64,000 nucleotides of DNA from contig OZ244968.1 of NCBI GenBank assembly GCA_965222645.1, positions 5,208,001 to 5,272,000 on the forward strand. The letters run 5' to 3'. The stretch is from JABDMH01 sp965222645. Its GTDB lineage: Bacteria > Bacteroidota > Bacteroidia > Chitinophagales > Saprospiraceae. Under the pieces are notes generated by a model that saw nothing but the letters and a program-made list of their open reading frames with translations, did no database searches and was not told the origin of the DNA. The position numbers and the translations under genes were made by a program. Numbering within the stretch: position 1 is the stretch's first letter; the number at the start of each line of letters is the position of its first letter. This document shows positions 28,119-36,898 of this stretch, piece by piece.

Positions 28119-28133
28119 TTAGATTAAATCTAA
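28119..28133. promoter_or_regulatory. 15-bp palindrome TTAGATT-A-AATCTAA before iscS
   Basis: A perfect inverted repeat with one central base lies just after the -7 element and 16 bp before the iscS ATG. A third copy of the half-site, AATCTAA, lies at 28093-28099 between the -33 and -7 elements. The layout suits a repressor site, but it does not resemble the IscR consensus. Confidence 0.45.
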
Positions 28134-28148
28134 ATAAACATTAGAGAG

Positions 28149-29369
28149 ATGGCTCAACGGCTTATATACCTTGATAACAATGCTACCACACCAGTAGATC
28201 CAAGAGTTGTAGACACTATGGTGCCATATTTTTATGAAAAACATGGAAACGCTGCGAGCAGGAACCATCCTTTTGGGTGGCAAGCGGAGGAAGCGGTAGA
28301 TTATGCAAGGGAGCAGATTGCTGGTCTTATCAATGTCGATCCCAGGGAGATTATTTTTACGAGTGGTGCCACCGAGTCCGATAACCTGGCTATCAAAGGG
28401 GTGTTTGAGATGTATCACCGCAAAGGCAGCCACATTATTACAGTAAGGACAGAGCATAAAGCTGTTCTTGATGCATGCCAGCGATTGGAAAAGGAAGGGG
28501 CTGAAATCACTTATCTCGATGTGGATTCGGTAGGTAGAATTGACCTTACCGCACTTGAAAGTTCGATCAGGAAAGACACGATATTAGTGTCGATAATGTG
28601 GGCCAATAACGAGACTGGAGTAATTCAACCCATAAAAGAAATCGGTGAGATATGTGCTAAGCATGGAGTTTTATTCATGTGTGATGCAACGCAGGCAGTT
28701 GGAAAGGTGCCGGTCTTTCCGAAAGAGATGGGGATTCACCTCATGGCATTTACTGCACACAAAATGTATGGCCCGAAGGGAGTGGGAGCTCTATTCGTAA
28801 ACAGAAAGCAGCCGAGGGTAAAGGTGACGGCTCAGATGGACGGAGGCGGACATGAGCGAGGTATGCGATCTGGTACGCTCAATGTACCTGGCATTGTTGG
28901 TTTTGGAAAAGCGGCCGAGATTGCAAAAACGGAAATGGATTCCGATGCAGTTCGGATCAGTGATTTGCGCAATCAACTTGAATCCTCATTGATGGAATCC
29001 CTGGAAGAGGTTTATATCAATGGAGATCCGAAACATCGAATGCCTCATGTGACAAATCTTTCTTTTAAGCACGTGGAAGGTGAGGGTCTCATGATGACTT
29101 TTAATCAAAATATTGCCTTGTCTTCTGGATCTGCGTGCACATCTGCTTCACTCGAGCCCTCCTATGTTCTTATCGCAATGGGGCTTGGAGATGATTTGGC
29201 ACACAGTTCGTTGCGTTTTAGCCTGGGAAGATTTAATACTCAAGAGGATATCGATTACACGATAGAAGCTATTGCTAAGGGAGTAAATCACATGCGTGAT
29301 CTGAGCCCTATCTGGGAGATGTACAAAGAAGGTGTGGATTTGGAATCTGTGGAATGGACAGAGCACTAA
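28149..29369 (+). CDS. iscS: Cysteine desulfurase IscS
   Basis: 406 residues of the class V aminotransferase family. YLDNNATTPVDPRV begins the protein. The PLP lysine is in FTAHKMYGPKGVGAL, and the active Cys is in SSGSACTSASLEPS. It moves sulfur from cysteine to the scaffold IscU, whose gene follows 54 bp downstream. Length and loop match IscS (group I) rather than SufS. A palindromic site lies in its leader. Confidence 0.97.
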   Translation: MAQRLIYLDNNATTPVDPRVVDTMVPYFYEKHGNAASRNHPFGWQAEEAVDYAREQIAGLINVDPREIIFTSGATESDNLAIKGVFEMYHRKGSHIITVRTEHKAVLDACQRLEKEGAEITYLDVDSVGRIDLTALESSIRKDTILVSIMWANNETGVIQPIKEIGEICAKHGVLFMCDATQAVGKVPVFPKEMGIHLMAFTAHKMYGPKGVGALFVNRKQPRVKVTAQMDGGGHERGMRSGTLNVPGIVGFGKAAEIAKTEMDSDAVRISDLRNQLESSLMESLEEVYINGDPKHRMPHVTNLSFKHVEGEGLMMTFNQNIALSSGSACTSASLEPSYVLIAMGLGDDLAHSSLRFSLGRFNTQEDIDYTIEAIAKGVNHMRDLSPIWEMYKEGVDLESVEWTEH

Positions 29370-29423
29370 TGGGAATAAATTAAGAAATAACACATAAAAT
29401 TTTTGAAAATCAAAATTTGAAAA

Positions 29424-29852
29424 ATGGCCTATTCAGAGAAAGTTTTAGATCATTTTAAAAACCCTCGCAACGTGGGTACATTAGACAAGAGTAAGAAAAA
29501 TGTGGGCACAGGACTTGTGGGTGCACCCGAGTGCGGTGATGTGATGCGCTTGCAGATTGAAGTGGATGAGGAGACAAGGAAAATCAGAGATGCGAAGTTT
29601 AAAACTTTTGGCTGCGGATCAGCAATTGCATCGAGCTCATTGGCAACAGAATGGCTGAAGGGAAAAAGCATTGATGACGCGATGTCGATTGACAATATGG
29701 ATATTGTGGAGGAGTTAGCTTTACCCCCGGTAAAGATACACTGTTCTGTACTAGCTGAAGATGCTATCAAGAGTGCAATAAAAGATTATCGCACCAAGAA
29801 TGGGATAGGGGAAGAGGTAGGGAAGAATGAAGCAGAGTCTGTAACGGGATAA
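29424..29852 (+). CDS. iscU: Iron-sulfur cluster scaffold IscU
   Basis: 142 residues. The three cluster-ligand cysteines are in GAPECGDVM, FGCGSAIASSS and KIHCSVLAEDA; the LPPVKIHCS segment corresponds to the LPPVK chaperone-binding motif. It accepts sulfur from IscS and assembles the Fe-S cluster. Adjacent iscS and iscA make an operon. Confidence 0.97.
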   Translation: MAYSEKVLDHFKNPRNVGTLDKSKKNVGTGLVGAPECGDVMRLQIEVDEETRKIRDAKFKTFGCGSAIASSSLATEWLKGKSIDDAMSIDNMDIVEELALPPVKIHCSVLAEDAIKSAIKDYRTKNGIGEEVGKNEAESVTG

Positions 29853-29863
29853 ATTTTATCCTC

Positions 29864-30190
29864 ATGATCAATGTGGCCGAAAGTGCAAAAGAAAAAATTG
29901 ACCAGCTGCGCTCCAGTTCGGAGGTTACAAATGACCATTTCATCCGGGTGACTGTAGTGAGTGGCGGTTGCAGTGGCCTTTCCTACAAGATGGATTTTGA
30001 TGACGAGCTGCAGGAAAATGATCAGATTTTCGAAGATAAAGGGATCAAGATCGTCACTGACCTAAAAAGCTTTCTCTACCTGTTTAATTCCACTTTAGAA
30101 TTTTCTGGTGGCCTTGATGGTCAGGGTTTTTATTTTAATAATCCAAACGCTACGCGGGAGTGTGGTTGTGGCGAAAGCTTCGCAGTCTAG
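29864..30190 (+). CDS. iscA: IscA/HesB family iron-sulfur carrier
   Basis: 108 residues. The family cysteines are in SGGCSGLSYKM and in the C-terminal ECGCGESF, giving Cys and Cys-x-Cys. It delivers or stores Fe-S clusters with IscU. It begins 11 bp after iscU and its stop is only 2 bp from the convergent DUF2807 gene. Confidence 0.96.
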   Translation: MINVAESAKEKIDQLRSSSEVTNDHFIRVTVVSGGCSGLSYKMDFDDELQENDQIFEDKGIKIVTDLKSFLYLFNSTLEFSGGLDGQGFYFNNPNATRECGCGESFAV

Positions 30191-30192
30191 CA

Positions 30193-30888
30193 CTACTCAC
30201 GAGAGCGTACTTTTCCACCACTGCTACTATTGGACCTCAATTTATCCGGATTGCCGGTATATCGCACTCCACCTCCACTGCTGGCAATTGCATCTAGTGA
30301 TTTTGATACGTGAAAAGAAGCCACTCCGGCAGAGGACGCGCTTGCTTCAGCGTGGTCACTCTTCAAGTCCTGACCCCTCATTGATGCTCCGGAGGAAACC
30401 TCTACGTGCAGGTTTTCAGTAGTTCCAGCGAGGGTAATAACCCCTCCACTTGAGATATCTACTTCCAGGTCGGTTGTATTGACCTTAAGATTAATAACCC
30501 CTCCGCTAGACCCCTCCAAATCAAGAGCTTGCCGTTCTATCGTGTGATCAGCATCAACAACTCCACCAGAAGAAACCGAAATTGAATGTGCATCCCTGTA
30601 ATGAAGTAGGATCGAAGCTTTCCTTCCCTTCTTAAAAACTCTCTTGATGCCGGAGTCATCAAACTTGATTAGCAATCGATTATTTCTGATTTTCGTAATG
30701 AGTTCTTCCGATTCTGCACTTTCCAAAGTCACAACAGCTTTAGTCTCGGTAGATTTTACAAGGTGTACTTCGACTCCTGTAGCGACCGAGATGGCATCAA
30801 AGTCCTCCAGATTACGCGTTTCCTGCGCTAAGCCAGTATCCACAAAAATCATACAGAAATAGAGGAGATAGATAAGGTAATTCATCAT
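30193..30888 (-). CDS. GIN domain (DUF2807) secreted protein
   Basis: 231 residues from ATG 30888 (the frame is open to 30945 but the signal peptide begins at MMNYLIYLLYF). It has the repeated beta-strand pattern of the head-GIN domain: DFDAISVATGVEVHLVKS, then IRNNRLLIKFDD, ISVSSGGVVDADH, DISSGGVITLAGT and EVSSGASMRGQDLKSD. The SSGG repeats form a right-handed beta-helix-like stack typical of this family. It is exported; function is unknown, as for the family. Confidence 0.85.
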   Translation of the reverse strand: MMNYLIYLLYFCMIFVDTGLAQETRNLEDFDAISVATGVEVHLVKSTETKAVVTLESAESEELITKIRNNRLLIKFDDSGIKRVFKKGRKASILLHYRDAHSISVSSGGVVDADHTIERQALDLEGSSGGVINLKVNTTDLEVDISSGGVITLAGTTENLHVEVSSGASMRGQDLKSDHAEASASSAGVASFHVSKSLDAIASSGGGVRYTGNPDKLRSNSSSGGKVRSRE

Positions 30889-30974
30889 TTTCAAATATTG
30901 ATTATTTACTACTAAATAGACGCACGTCACTTTGATTGGTTGCATCCTATTGCAAATTAACTCCTACATGAATG

Positions 30975-31742
30975 TCAACTGCCCGTAGCGATATGGTTTT
31001 TAAGAAAAGTCTGAGTCTGCTCACTCAGTAGAAGTTTGGCGCTTTGAAGAGCACGTGCGTCAAGGATCTCGTTCCAATGATCCGTGTTTTGCCATATCAA
31101 GTGCTTCATATTTTTCAATGCAGTTGAGTCATACGCAGTCATGGTTTTAAGATATCCTTCCAGATATTCGTCCATTGATTTGCTATTGTCAAAGACATGG
31201 TTGTAAATGCCCTGGTCCATGGCCCAGGAGGGAGAGTGCCACTGGGTGGGTTCGAGAGCAAGCTTGCTAAATCCCGCCGTTCCGATTTTTCTGGATATGG
31301 AGGGCTCGATCACATACGGTCCTATTCCTATTGACAATTCACTTAGCCTGATTTCTGACCATTTAGTGCCAACACAATAATCAGTGGCTGCAAGTAATCC
31401 AACACCTCCACCTACCGCTTTACCCTGGGCCCGTCCTATTACTATTTTGTTACAATTCTTGATTGCAAGGATTATTTGGGCTATGCTGGAAAAAAAAGAC
31501 TTACCGTTTTCGAGAGTTTCTATAGCTGCCAATTCACGAAAATTGGCACCCGCACAAAAGGTTCGATCTCCGGCAGACTTCAGAAGGATGATCTTCGACC
31601 CGTCATTCTTGCCCTCCTGTAAAATCACCTGAGTGATCCGGGAAGCCAATTGACTTGGAATAGAATTATGTGAAGGATGCGCAAATGTGATCGTCGAAAC
31701 TTTGCCATTTACATCAACGGTAAGGCTGCCATCGTTGCTCAT
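30975..31742 (-). CDS. Enoyl-CoA hydratase/isomerase family protein
   Basis: 255 residues of the crotonase fold. The oxyanion-hole segments are DRTFCAGANFRELAA and QGKAVGGGVGLLAATDYCVG, with the catalytic-side helix SEIRLSELSIGIGPYVIEP. It acts on an acyl-CoA. Which reaction (hydratase, isomerase or methylglutaconyl-CoA hydratase) cannot be read from the residues alone. It is co-directional with the GIN-domain and PqqB-like genes, 28 bp from the latter. Confidence 0.88.
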   Translation of the reverse strand: MSNDGSLTVDVNGKVSTITFAHPSHNSIPSQLASRITQVILQEGKNDGSKIILLKSAGDRTFCAGANFRELAAIETLENGKSFFSSIAQIILAIKNCNKIVIGRAQGKAVGGGVGLLAATDYCVGTKWSEIRLSELSIGIGPYVIEPSISRKIGTAGFSKLALEPTQWHSPSWAMDQGIYNHVFDNSKSMDEYLEGYLKTMTAYDSTALKNMKHLIWQNTDHWNEILDARALQSAKLLLSEQTQTFLKNHIATGS

Positions 31743-31770
31743 AAAAGATTATAATTTTTTGCAGAGAAGT

Positions 31771-32685
31771 TTAAAGATCCAAAATCATTCCTTCACGAGC
31801 AATATGCATACCTGCATCTCTGACAATTCTGACCGCATTGGGATCATCGTAAATCAGCGGATTTGTATGATTAAAATGAATAAAATAGATTTTATTTCTT
31901 TCTGATTTGGGCAAGTCATGCAGAAGGGCAACCGTTTCCTCCACAAATGGGTGGGGTATCTCTTCCATTTTGCGATTGGGAAGTTCGGCATCTTGAAAAA
32001 AAGTGCCATCGAGGATGGCGTAATCAACGGTCCTAATAACTTCCGATATATTCTGGTCCCAATTGGTCCATTTATCAATATCTGGAATAAACAAAATTTT
32101 GTTTTTAGGTCCCTCAATTATAAAACCGGCCGTTTCTGAAAATTCATCCCGGTGTGGTACCAGAAATGGGGTGCACTTTATTTTGTCGCCAAGGGTGAAA
32201 ATCGCATCGGGATAGGTGGTTTTGATCTCCACATTCTCCAACTGCACGAGTTGGGACCAGGGAGCATTATCTGTAAGAAATTGAGCCATCCTCGGGAGCA
32301 CATAAAGAGGCATTTTATCTGTATTCAGCATCTCCCGCCCCAATTCCAAAAGACCGGTGTAATGGCCGGCATGCGCATGGGTAATAAGAATGCCTTCAAT
32401 GGGATATTCATCAGATAAAACCTGCCATTGATTTTTGATCATAGGTGTTGCCTCAACCAGCCAGCTTTGCGATTTTTTCTGATCTACAATACCCAGGCAA
32501 GTAGGATGTCTGGCTTCGGTCTTGCCACTCCAGTACAAATTGCAGCATTTCTTCTTGCAATCGATCTGAGGATAGCCTGCATCTTGTGCAACTCCTAAAA
32601 TTTTTACGAAATAGTTTGGAGTTTCTATGGGTGTTTCCTGTGAGAAACTACAAGGAATTATGGCTAGAAACGACAAACCCACCAT
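31771..32685 (-). CDS. PqqB-like metallo-beta-lactamase fold hydrolase
   Basis: 304 residues from ATG 32685. LGVAQDAGYPQIDCKKKCC is the PqqB family signature (G-x-AQDxGxPQ), and THAHAGHYTGLLE is the metal site. The C-terminal half has the FIPDIDKW and IHFNHTNPL segments. Residues 1-15 are hydrophobic and continue upstream into a Lys-rich run (KQKKKSSQVFLLL) with no ATG, so the true start is probably upstream through a rare start codon. Genuine PQQ synthesis genes are absent here, so the role is likely a generic secreted hydrolase. The A9 run at 32710-32718 lies in this upstream part. Confidence 0.84.
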   Translation of the reverse strand: MVGLSFLAIIPCSFSQETPIETPNYFVKILGVAQDAGYPQIDCKKKCCNLYWSGKTEARHPTCLGIVDQKKSQSWLVEATPMIKNQWQVLSDEYPIEGILITHAHAGHYTGLLELGREMLNTDKMPLYVLPRMAQFLTDNAPWSQLVQLENVEIKTTYPDAIFTLGDKIKCTPFLVPHRDEFSETAGFIIEGPKNKILFIPDIDKWTNWDQNISEVIRTVDYAILDGTFFQDAELPNRKMEEIPHPFVEETVALLHDLPKSERNKIYFIHFNHTNPLIYDDPNAVRIVRDAGMHIAREGMILDL

Positions 32686-32798
32686 TAACAGGAGAAATAC
32701 TTGGCTTGATTTTTTTTTCTGTTTTATCAGTAGTAGATTGTCAAGTGAAAGATTGTCGTTAATTCTGGTCAGAATTATTGAATATATTCCACTTGCTA

Positions 32799-33566
32799 TT
32801 AGTCGCGGCTTCCGAATATGGCAAGAATTCGCAAGATTTCAACGTAGATCCAGACCAGGGTGATCAGGAGTCCCATTGCTGCAAACCACTCCATATAAAC
32901 AGGTGCGCCAAATTGCTCTCCTTTTTCAAACTGATCAAAATCAAGTAGTAGATTAAGCGCAGCTATGGCCAAAATTGCCAAACTAATGATAAGAGTAAGC
33001 GGCGTAGCCTGATGTAAAAACGGCATGTGGATACCAAAGAAACTCAATACAAATGAGACAAGGTAAAGGCCAAAAATTCCAAAGGTGGCCATCACGACAC
33101 CCGTGCGGAAAGACTTGGTGACCTTGATAAGGCCCGATTTGTAAATCGCAAGCATACCGAAAAATACGGCAAAGGTCAGGGTCACTGCCTGGAGTACGAT
33201 CCCACTAAATGCAGCAGCATACATCGCGGTAATTCCCCCGATGAAAAAACCCTCCAACACTGCATATATCGGTGCGTAAGTAGCAGATTTTTCGGGTTTT
33301 CTTACAGAGAGAAAAACCACAATCAGGCCGGCAATGGCCCCTCCCCAGGTAAGCAACGAGCTCGGAAAAGTAAATGATACAGCTGCCGAAGCCAGCAATA
33401 TCATACCGAGTAAAAAGGTTTTGTTTACAGCCCCGGATACCGTCATTCGCTCCTCATCTACGAAGTCCATTGGTTTTCCCACCCGGGCAAAAGCGTTTTC
33501 ATTCAGATAGGGATTTGACGAATCAAACAATCCTCTCTTTTTTGATTTCGATTTTAACATGGTCAT
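32799..33566 (-). CDS. Bax inhibitor-1/YccA family membrane protein
   Basis: 255 residues with seven predicted hydrophobic segments, including AVSFTFPSSLLTWGGAIAGL and FGIFGLYLVSFVLSFFG. The family signature is in YAVLEGFFIGGITAMYAA. The C-terminal segment EWFAAMGLLITLVWIYVEILR matches the BI-1 tail (cut: LVWIYVEILRILAIF). It is probably an inner-membrane channel-like protein; its cellular role in bacteria is unsettled. A short N-terminal cytosolic tail of about 45 residues precedes the membrane part. Confidence 0.92.
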   Translation of the reverse strand: MTMLKSKSKKRGLFDSSNPYLNENAFARVGKPMDFVDEERMTVSGAVNKTFLLGMILLASAAVSFTFPSSLLTWGGAIAGLIVVFLSVRKPEKSATYAPIYAVLEGFFIGGITAMYAAAFSGIVLQAVTLTFAVFFGMLAIYKSGLIKVTKSFRTGVVMATFGIFGLYLVSFVLSFFGIHMPFLHQATPLTLIISLAILAIAALNLLLDFDQFEKGEQFGAPVYMEWFAAMGLLITLVWIYVEILRILAIFGSRD

Positions 33567-33631
33567 TTGTTTTCAACATTATATATAACACCGGAATAGG
33601 GGTGAGAAGTTTAATATTACCAGTCGAATTC

Positions 33632-34486
33632 TTACATCACAGGCTGATCCCGGTATTTTTTTATTGCCTCCCGGATCTTCCCTATTCTGTTTTCTGGATC
33701 GGGATGAGTACTGGCAAACTCCGGTCGACTTTGACCACCTGATGCTTCTTTCAGGATTTTCATGACGCCGATGAGCTCTTCGGGATCATAACCTGCCTCA
33801 AGCATAAGTCTTACACCGAGGTCATCAGATTGTAGCTCTTGATCCCGTCCAAATTTCATAGTAATCAGGTTGCTGATGTATTGGGCTACTTCGGCAGATC
33901 GCTGACTGGCCGGATTATATGGATCATATGTGGCCATCACCGCTGCACCTGTTAGTCCCTGATAGAGTTCCATTTTTGACATTCTTGCTGCGGAGTGCCG
34001 TGCGATGACATGCCCTATTTCATGACCCAGTACCCCAGCTAATTGATCTTCCGTCTCCAGCCGATTAAACAAAGCTGCAGTGATGAAGATCTGACCTCCG
34101 GGGAGTGCAAAGGCATTCACTGTGCGTTGATCTCTCAGCAAATGAAAATCGTATTTGTACGGAGATTGCTGGGCAACAGTGCTGGCTACCAGCTTCTGCC
34201 CGATTTGCTTGACCATACTCTGCGCTCGTTGATCCGGATGCAGACCACCGTGCTGCTGAGCCATACTAGGAGCACTCTGTAAGCCAATGGCGATCTCTTG
34301 CTCAACGGTCATGTTGATGTATTGCTTTTCTCCGGTTATCGGATTGACCTGAGAAGAACCATAGTACTTACAAAGAGCGAATCCGGCCATAACCAGGGCG
34401 ATAAGCACAGTGCCACCGATGGCATTGCGGCGGCGGGGACGACCCCCATATCCAGTGGCATTGGGGTCCCGTCGATAATAGGTCAT
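33632..34486 (-). CDS. M48 family metalloprotease (YggG/LoiP-like)
   Basis: 284 residues. One membrane segment lies at about 23-40 (AIGGTVLIALVMAGFALC) after a basic N-terminus. The zinc site HEIGHVIARHSAARM is in GVLGHEIGHV (HExxH), and the third ligand is likely Glu in the downstream QELQSDDLGVRLM region. The domain resembles LoiP/YggG or BepA-type proteases that act on envelope proteins. A TATCTTTG box on the minus strand at 34533-34540 could be its promoter, though the -33 spacing is poor. Confidence 0.9.
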   Translation of the reverse strand: MTYYRRDPNATGYGGRPRRRNAIGGTVLIALVMAGFALCKYYGSSQVNPITGEKQYINMTVEQEIAIGLQSAPSMAQQHGGLHPDQRAQSMVKQIGQKLVASTVAQQSPYKYDFHLLRDQRTVNAFALPGGQIFITAALFNRLETEDQLAGVLGHEIGHVIARHSAARMSKMELYQGLTGAAVMATYDPYNPASQRSAEVAQYISNLITMKFGRDQELQSDDLGVRLMLEAGYDPEELIGVMKILKEASGGQSRPEFASTHPDPENRIGKIREAIKKYRDQPVM

Positions 34487-34581
34487 GATCTTGAAAATTT
34501 ACTTACGAATAATAATTGCAACAAGAGAAGCTCAAAGATAATTCATTTTTAAACCAAACCTGACATCAGAGTTGTGACCGG

Positions 34582-34777
34582 GGTCCGGAGACCGGTATTC
34601 GGCTGGTCAGAGTTAAATGTACCATCGCCGGAAACAAATACGATTGGTATCCGGAGATCGGTATCCGGTTGTCAATATGTTTAGCGGAGATAAATTTTTC
34701 GCCTGAAACGGAGAGAATTGGTGAAGGGTAACTGGCTGGTCAGAGGTGAATTTACCATTAGCTGGAAATACGAAAAC
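34582..34777. repeat. Degenerate direct repeats between M48 and rpsT genes
   Basis: About three imperfect copies, 58-74 bp each, begin near 34582, 34646 and 34720. Recurring blocks are GGTATCCGGAGATCGGTATC-like and GGCTGGTCAGAG(T/G)T(A/G)AAT, and GCCGGAAACAAATACGA-like endings. No ORF is present. Divergence is high, so this is an old repeat rather than a recent expansion. Confidence 0.55.
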
Positions 34778-35028
34778 TACAGAGAAGCTACATGTTTGCT
34801 GAGCTTGCTTTTCAAATTCGAAGCTTTGTTCTTGTGAATGTTATTTCGTTTGGCCAGGCGATCGATCATGCTGATGACTTTTGACAGAAATTTTTCGGCT
34901 TCCTTTTTGTCCGTCATTTCTCGCAGGTTCTTGATGGCTGTCCTCGTGGATTTCTTATAATACCGGTTGTGAAGACGCTTTGCCCTGTCCTGCCGAATCC
35001 TTTTTTGTGCCGATTTATGATGAGCCAT
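34777..35028 (-). CDS. rpsT: 30S ribosomal protein S20
   Basis: 83 residues. MAHHKSAQKRIRQDRAK is the family start and the basic helical body runs to the end. It binds 16S rRNA during 30S assembly. The strong promoter at 35050-35082 lies just upstream. Confidence 0.97.
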   Translation of the reverse strand: MAHHKSAQKRIRQDRAKRLHNRYYKKSTRTAIKNLREMTDKKEAEKFLSKVISMIDRLAKRNNIHKNKASNLKSKLSKHVASL

Positions 35029-35049
35029 TTTATATCAAATTTGAACGTG

Positions 35050-35082
35050 CAAAGATACACTTTTTCTATGATGTGGATCAAA
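35050..35082 (-). promoter_or_regulatory. Bacteroidota-type promoter of rpsT
   Basis: On the minus strand TTTG (35079-35082), a 21-nt spacer and TATCTTTG (35050-35057) are an exact match to the Bacteroidota consensus. The 35083-35326 segment holds no gene. Confidence 0.65.
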
Positions 35083-35251
35083 AAAAGGAGCGAAGAATAC
35101 CGACATAGGGAGAAGAAAGTACCATTAGAACAGCTACAAAACCCATGATTTCGAGGCTATTCAGCCGGAGGTCCCTAAATAACAAAATAATTACGTGATA
35201 ATTATGGGTTTTAACACGCTATTCGTCAATAATATTAGGAAAATTTCGATA

Positions 35252-35259
35252 TAAATTTG
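35252..35259 (+). promoter_or_regulatory. Candidate -7 box (TAAATTTG) upstream of hup
   Basis: TAAATTTG fits TAnnTTTG and lies 67 bp before the HU start. No clear TTTG is found 19-23 bp upstream, so this is a weak call. Confidence 0.4.
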
Positions 35260-35326
35260 CTTCGACCGACTACAGCCCCTACCTTTACTGCCGTATTAAA
35301 TATTTATCTAATTTAAAATCTTAGTA

Positions 35327-35599
35327 ATGAATAAAGGAGATCTAATAGAAAGTGTAGCGACTCAATCTGGCTTAACAAAAGCTGACTCTGCAAGAGCTGT
35401 AGATGCAACGCTAGATGCGATCACGGGGAGTTTGATGAAGGGCGAGAAGGTGACACTACCGGGCTTCGGTACATTTTCAACTTCTAAAAGAGCAGCCAGG
35501 ACAGGCCGCAATCCTGCAACAGGTGCTGTAATCAAGATAAAAGCAAAAACGGTTGCAAAATTTAAGGCTGGATCAAAATTAACTGAAGCCGTAAACTAG
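35327..35599 (+). CDS. hup: HU family DNA-binding protein
   Basis: 90 residues, the standard HU length. MNKGDLIESVATQSGLTKAD begins the helix pair, and the beta-arm segment is KVTLPGFGTFSTSKRAARTGRNPATG, seen as LPGFGTFS and RTGRNPATG. It bends and compacts DNA. A strong terminator follows the stop. Confidence 0.97.
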   Translation: MNKGDLIESVATQSGLTKADSARAVDATLDAITGSLMKGEKVTLPGFGTFSTSKRAARTGRNPATGAVIKIKAKTVAKFKAGSKLTEAVN

Positions 35600-35645
35600 T
35601 GCTTCTGGCCATTTCTTAAGAAACATTTTCAAATTTGAAAAAGAG

Positions 35646-35680
35646 AGGCAATCTGCAAAAGGATTGCCTTTCTCGATTTA
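35646..35680 (+). terminator. Rho-independent terminator after hup
   Basis: AGGCAATC (35646-35653) pairs with GATTGCCT (35662-35669) over an 8-nt loop, and TTTCTCGATTT follows. It sits 46 bp past the HU stop. Confidence 0.75.
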
Positions 35681-35738
35681 CATGACTACGTAGTGTCTCC
35701 TGACCCCTCTACATCCAAATCAAAATCAAGAGTACATC

Positions 35739-36878
35739 ATGAAATTTGAGACCAAAGTTATCCATGCTGGAATTAGTCCGGATCCTTCTACGGGAGCTAT
35801 AATGACTCCTATATTTCAGACATCAACATATGTGCAGGATGCGCCGGGTAAGCACAAGGGGTATGAATATGCACGTACACAAAATCCCACACGGTCTGTC
35901 CTGGAAGCAAATCTGGCGGCCCTGGAGAATGGAGTGGACGCTGTAGCCTTCGCCTCAGGACTGGCTGCAATGGATGGTGTCTTTAAATTGCTGGAACCGG
36001 GAGATGAAGTGATATCCACTTATGAGTTATATGGCGGCTCCTACCGGTTGATGGTTCAGCTTTATGAGCGCTACGGAATCAAGCCTCATTTCATAGACCT
36101 CAACGACCGAAGAGCTCTGCTTGACCGGATAAATGATAAGACCAGGTTGATTTGGATCGAAACACCTACCAATCCGATGTTGACCGTATTGGATATCCGC
36201 CAGATTTGCAATACAGCACGAAAGAAAAATATCGTGACGTGTGTCGATAATACCTTTGCAACCCCCTATCTGCAGCGCCCCATCGATTTAGGTGCCGATC
36301 TTGTGCATCACTCGGCCACCAAATATCTTGCTGGTCACTCCGATGTAATCTTGGGTGCGGTGGTTTGTGCAAGAAAAGAGTTGGGCGAGAGGTTACATTT
36401 TTTTCAGAATGCATCGGGAGCTATCCCTGGACCACAAGATTGTTTTCTCACTTTACGAGGGATCAAAACCTTGCCTCTTCGTGTGCAACGTGCCTGTGAC
36501 AACGCAACGGAAATTGCCGCTTTTCTAAAGCGAAACCGGAAGGTGGACAGGGTTTTTTACCCGGGTTTTAAAGATGCACCTCAACATGCTGTCGCCAAAA
36601 AGCAAATGTCTCACTATGGAGCGATGATCTCCTTCACACTGAAAAGTGATACTAAGCGTGCTGCCAATAAAGTGCTGCGTCGCACAGAAATATTTAGTCT
36701 TGCAGAATCACTGGGAGGGGTCGAATCTCTAATAGGTCATCCTGCAAGCATGACTCATGCGTCCATCCCAAGGAAAGACCGGCTCAGCATAGGGCTCACA
36801 GACTCTTTGATCCGGCTAAGTATCGGTATCGAGCACGTCGACGATTTGATCGCGGACCTTAAAAGAGCATTAGGTTAG
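35739..36878 (+). CDS. Cystathionine gamma-synthase/lyase-type PLP enzyme
   Basis: 379 residues of the Cys/Met metabolism PLP family. KFETKVIHAGISPDPSTGAI begins it; YEYARTQNPTRSVLEANLA is a substrate-site segment. The PLP lysine is in HHSATKYLAGHSD, and the SLAESLGGVESLIGHPASMTH segment near the end is diagnostic (cut: SLGGVESLIGHPASMTH). Whether it makes cystathionine from an O-acyl-homoserine or cleaves it cannot be separated by sequence alone. Confidence 0.93.
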   Translation: MKFETKVIHAGISPDPSTGAIMTPIFQTSTYVQDAPGKHKGYEYARTQNPTRSVLEANLAALENGVDAVAFASGLAAMDGVFKLLEPGDEVISTYELYGGSYRLMVQLYERYGIKPHFIDLNDRRALLDRINDKTRLIWIETPTNPMLTVLDIRQICNTARKKNIVTCVDNTFATPYLQRPIDLGADLVHHSATKYLAGHSDVILGAVVCARKELGERLHFFQNASGAIPGPQDCFLTLRGIKTLPLRVQRACDNATEIAAFLKRNRKVDRVFYPGFKDAPQHAVAKKQMSHYGAMISFTLKSDTKRAANKVLRRTEIFSLAESLGGVESLIGHPASMTHASIPRKDRLSIGLTDSLIRLSIGIEHVDDLIADLKRALG

Positions 36879-36898
36879 TAGACTGTGCTGTCGATGAG

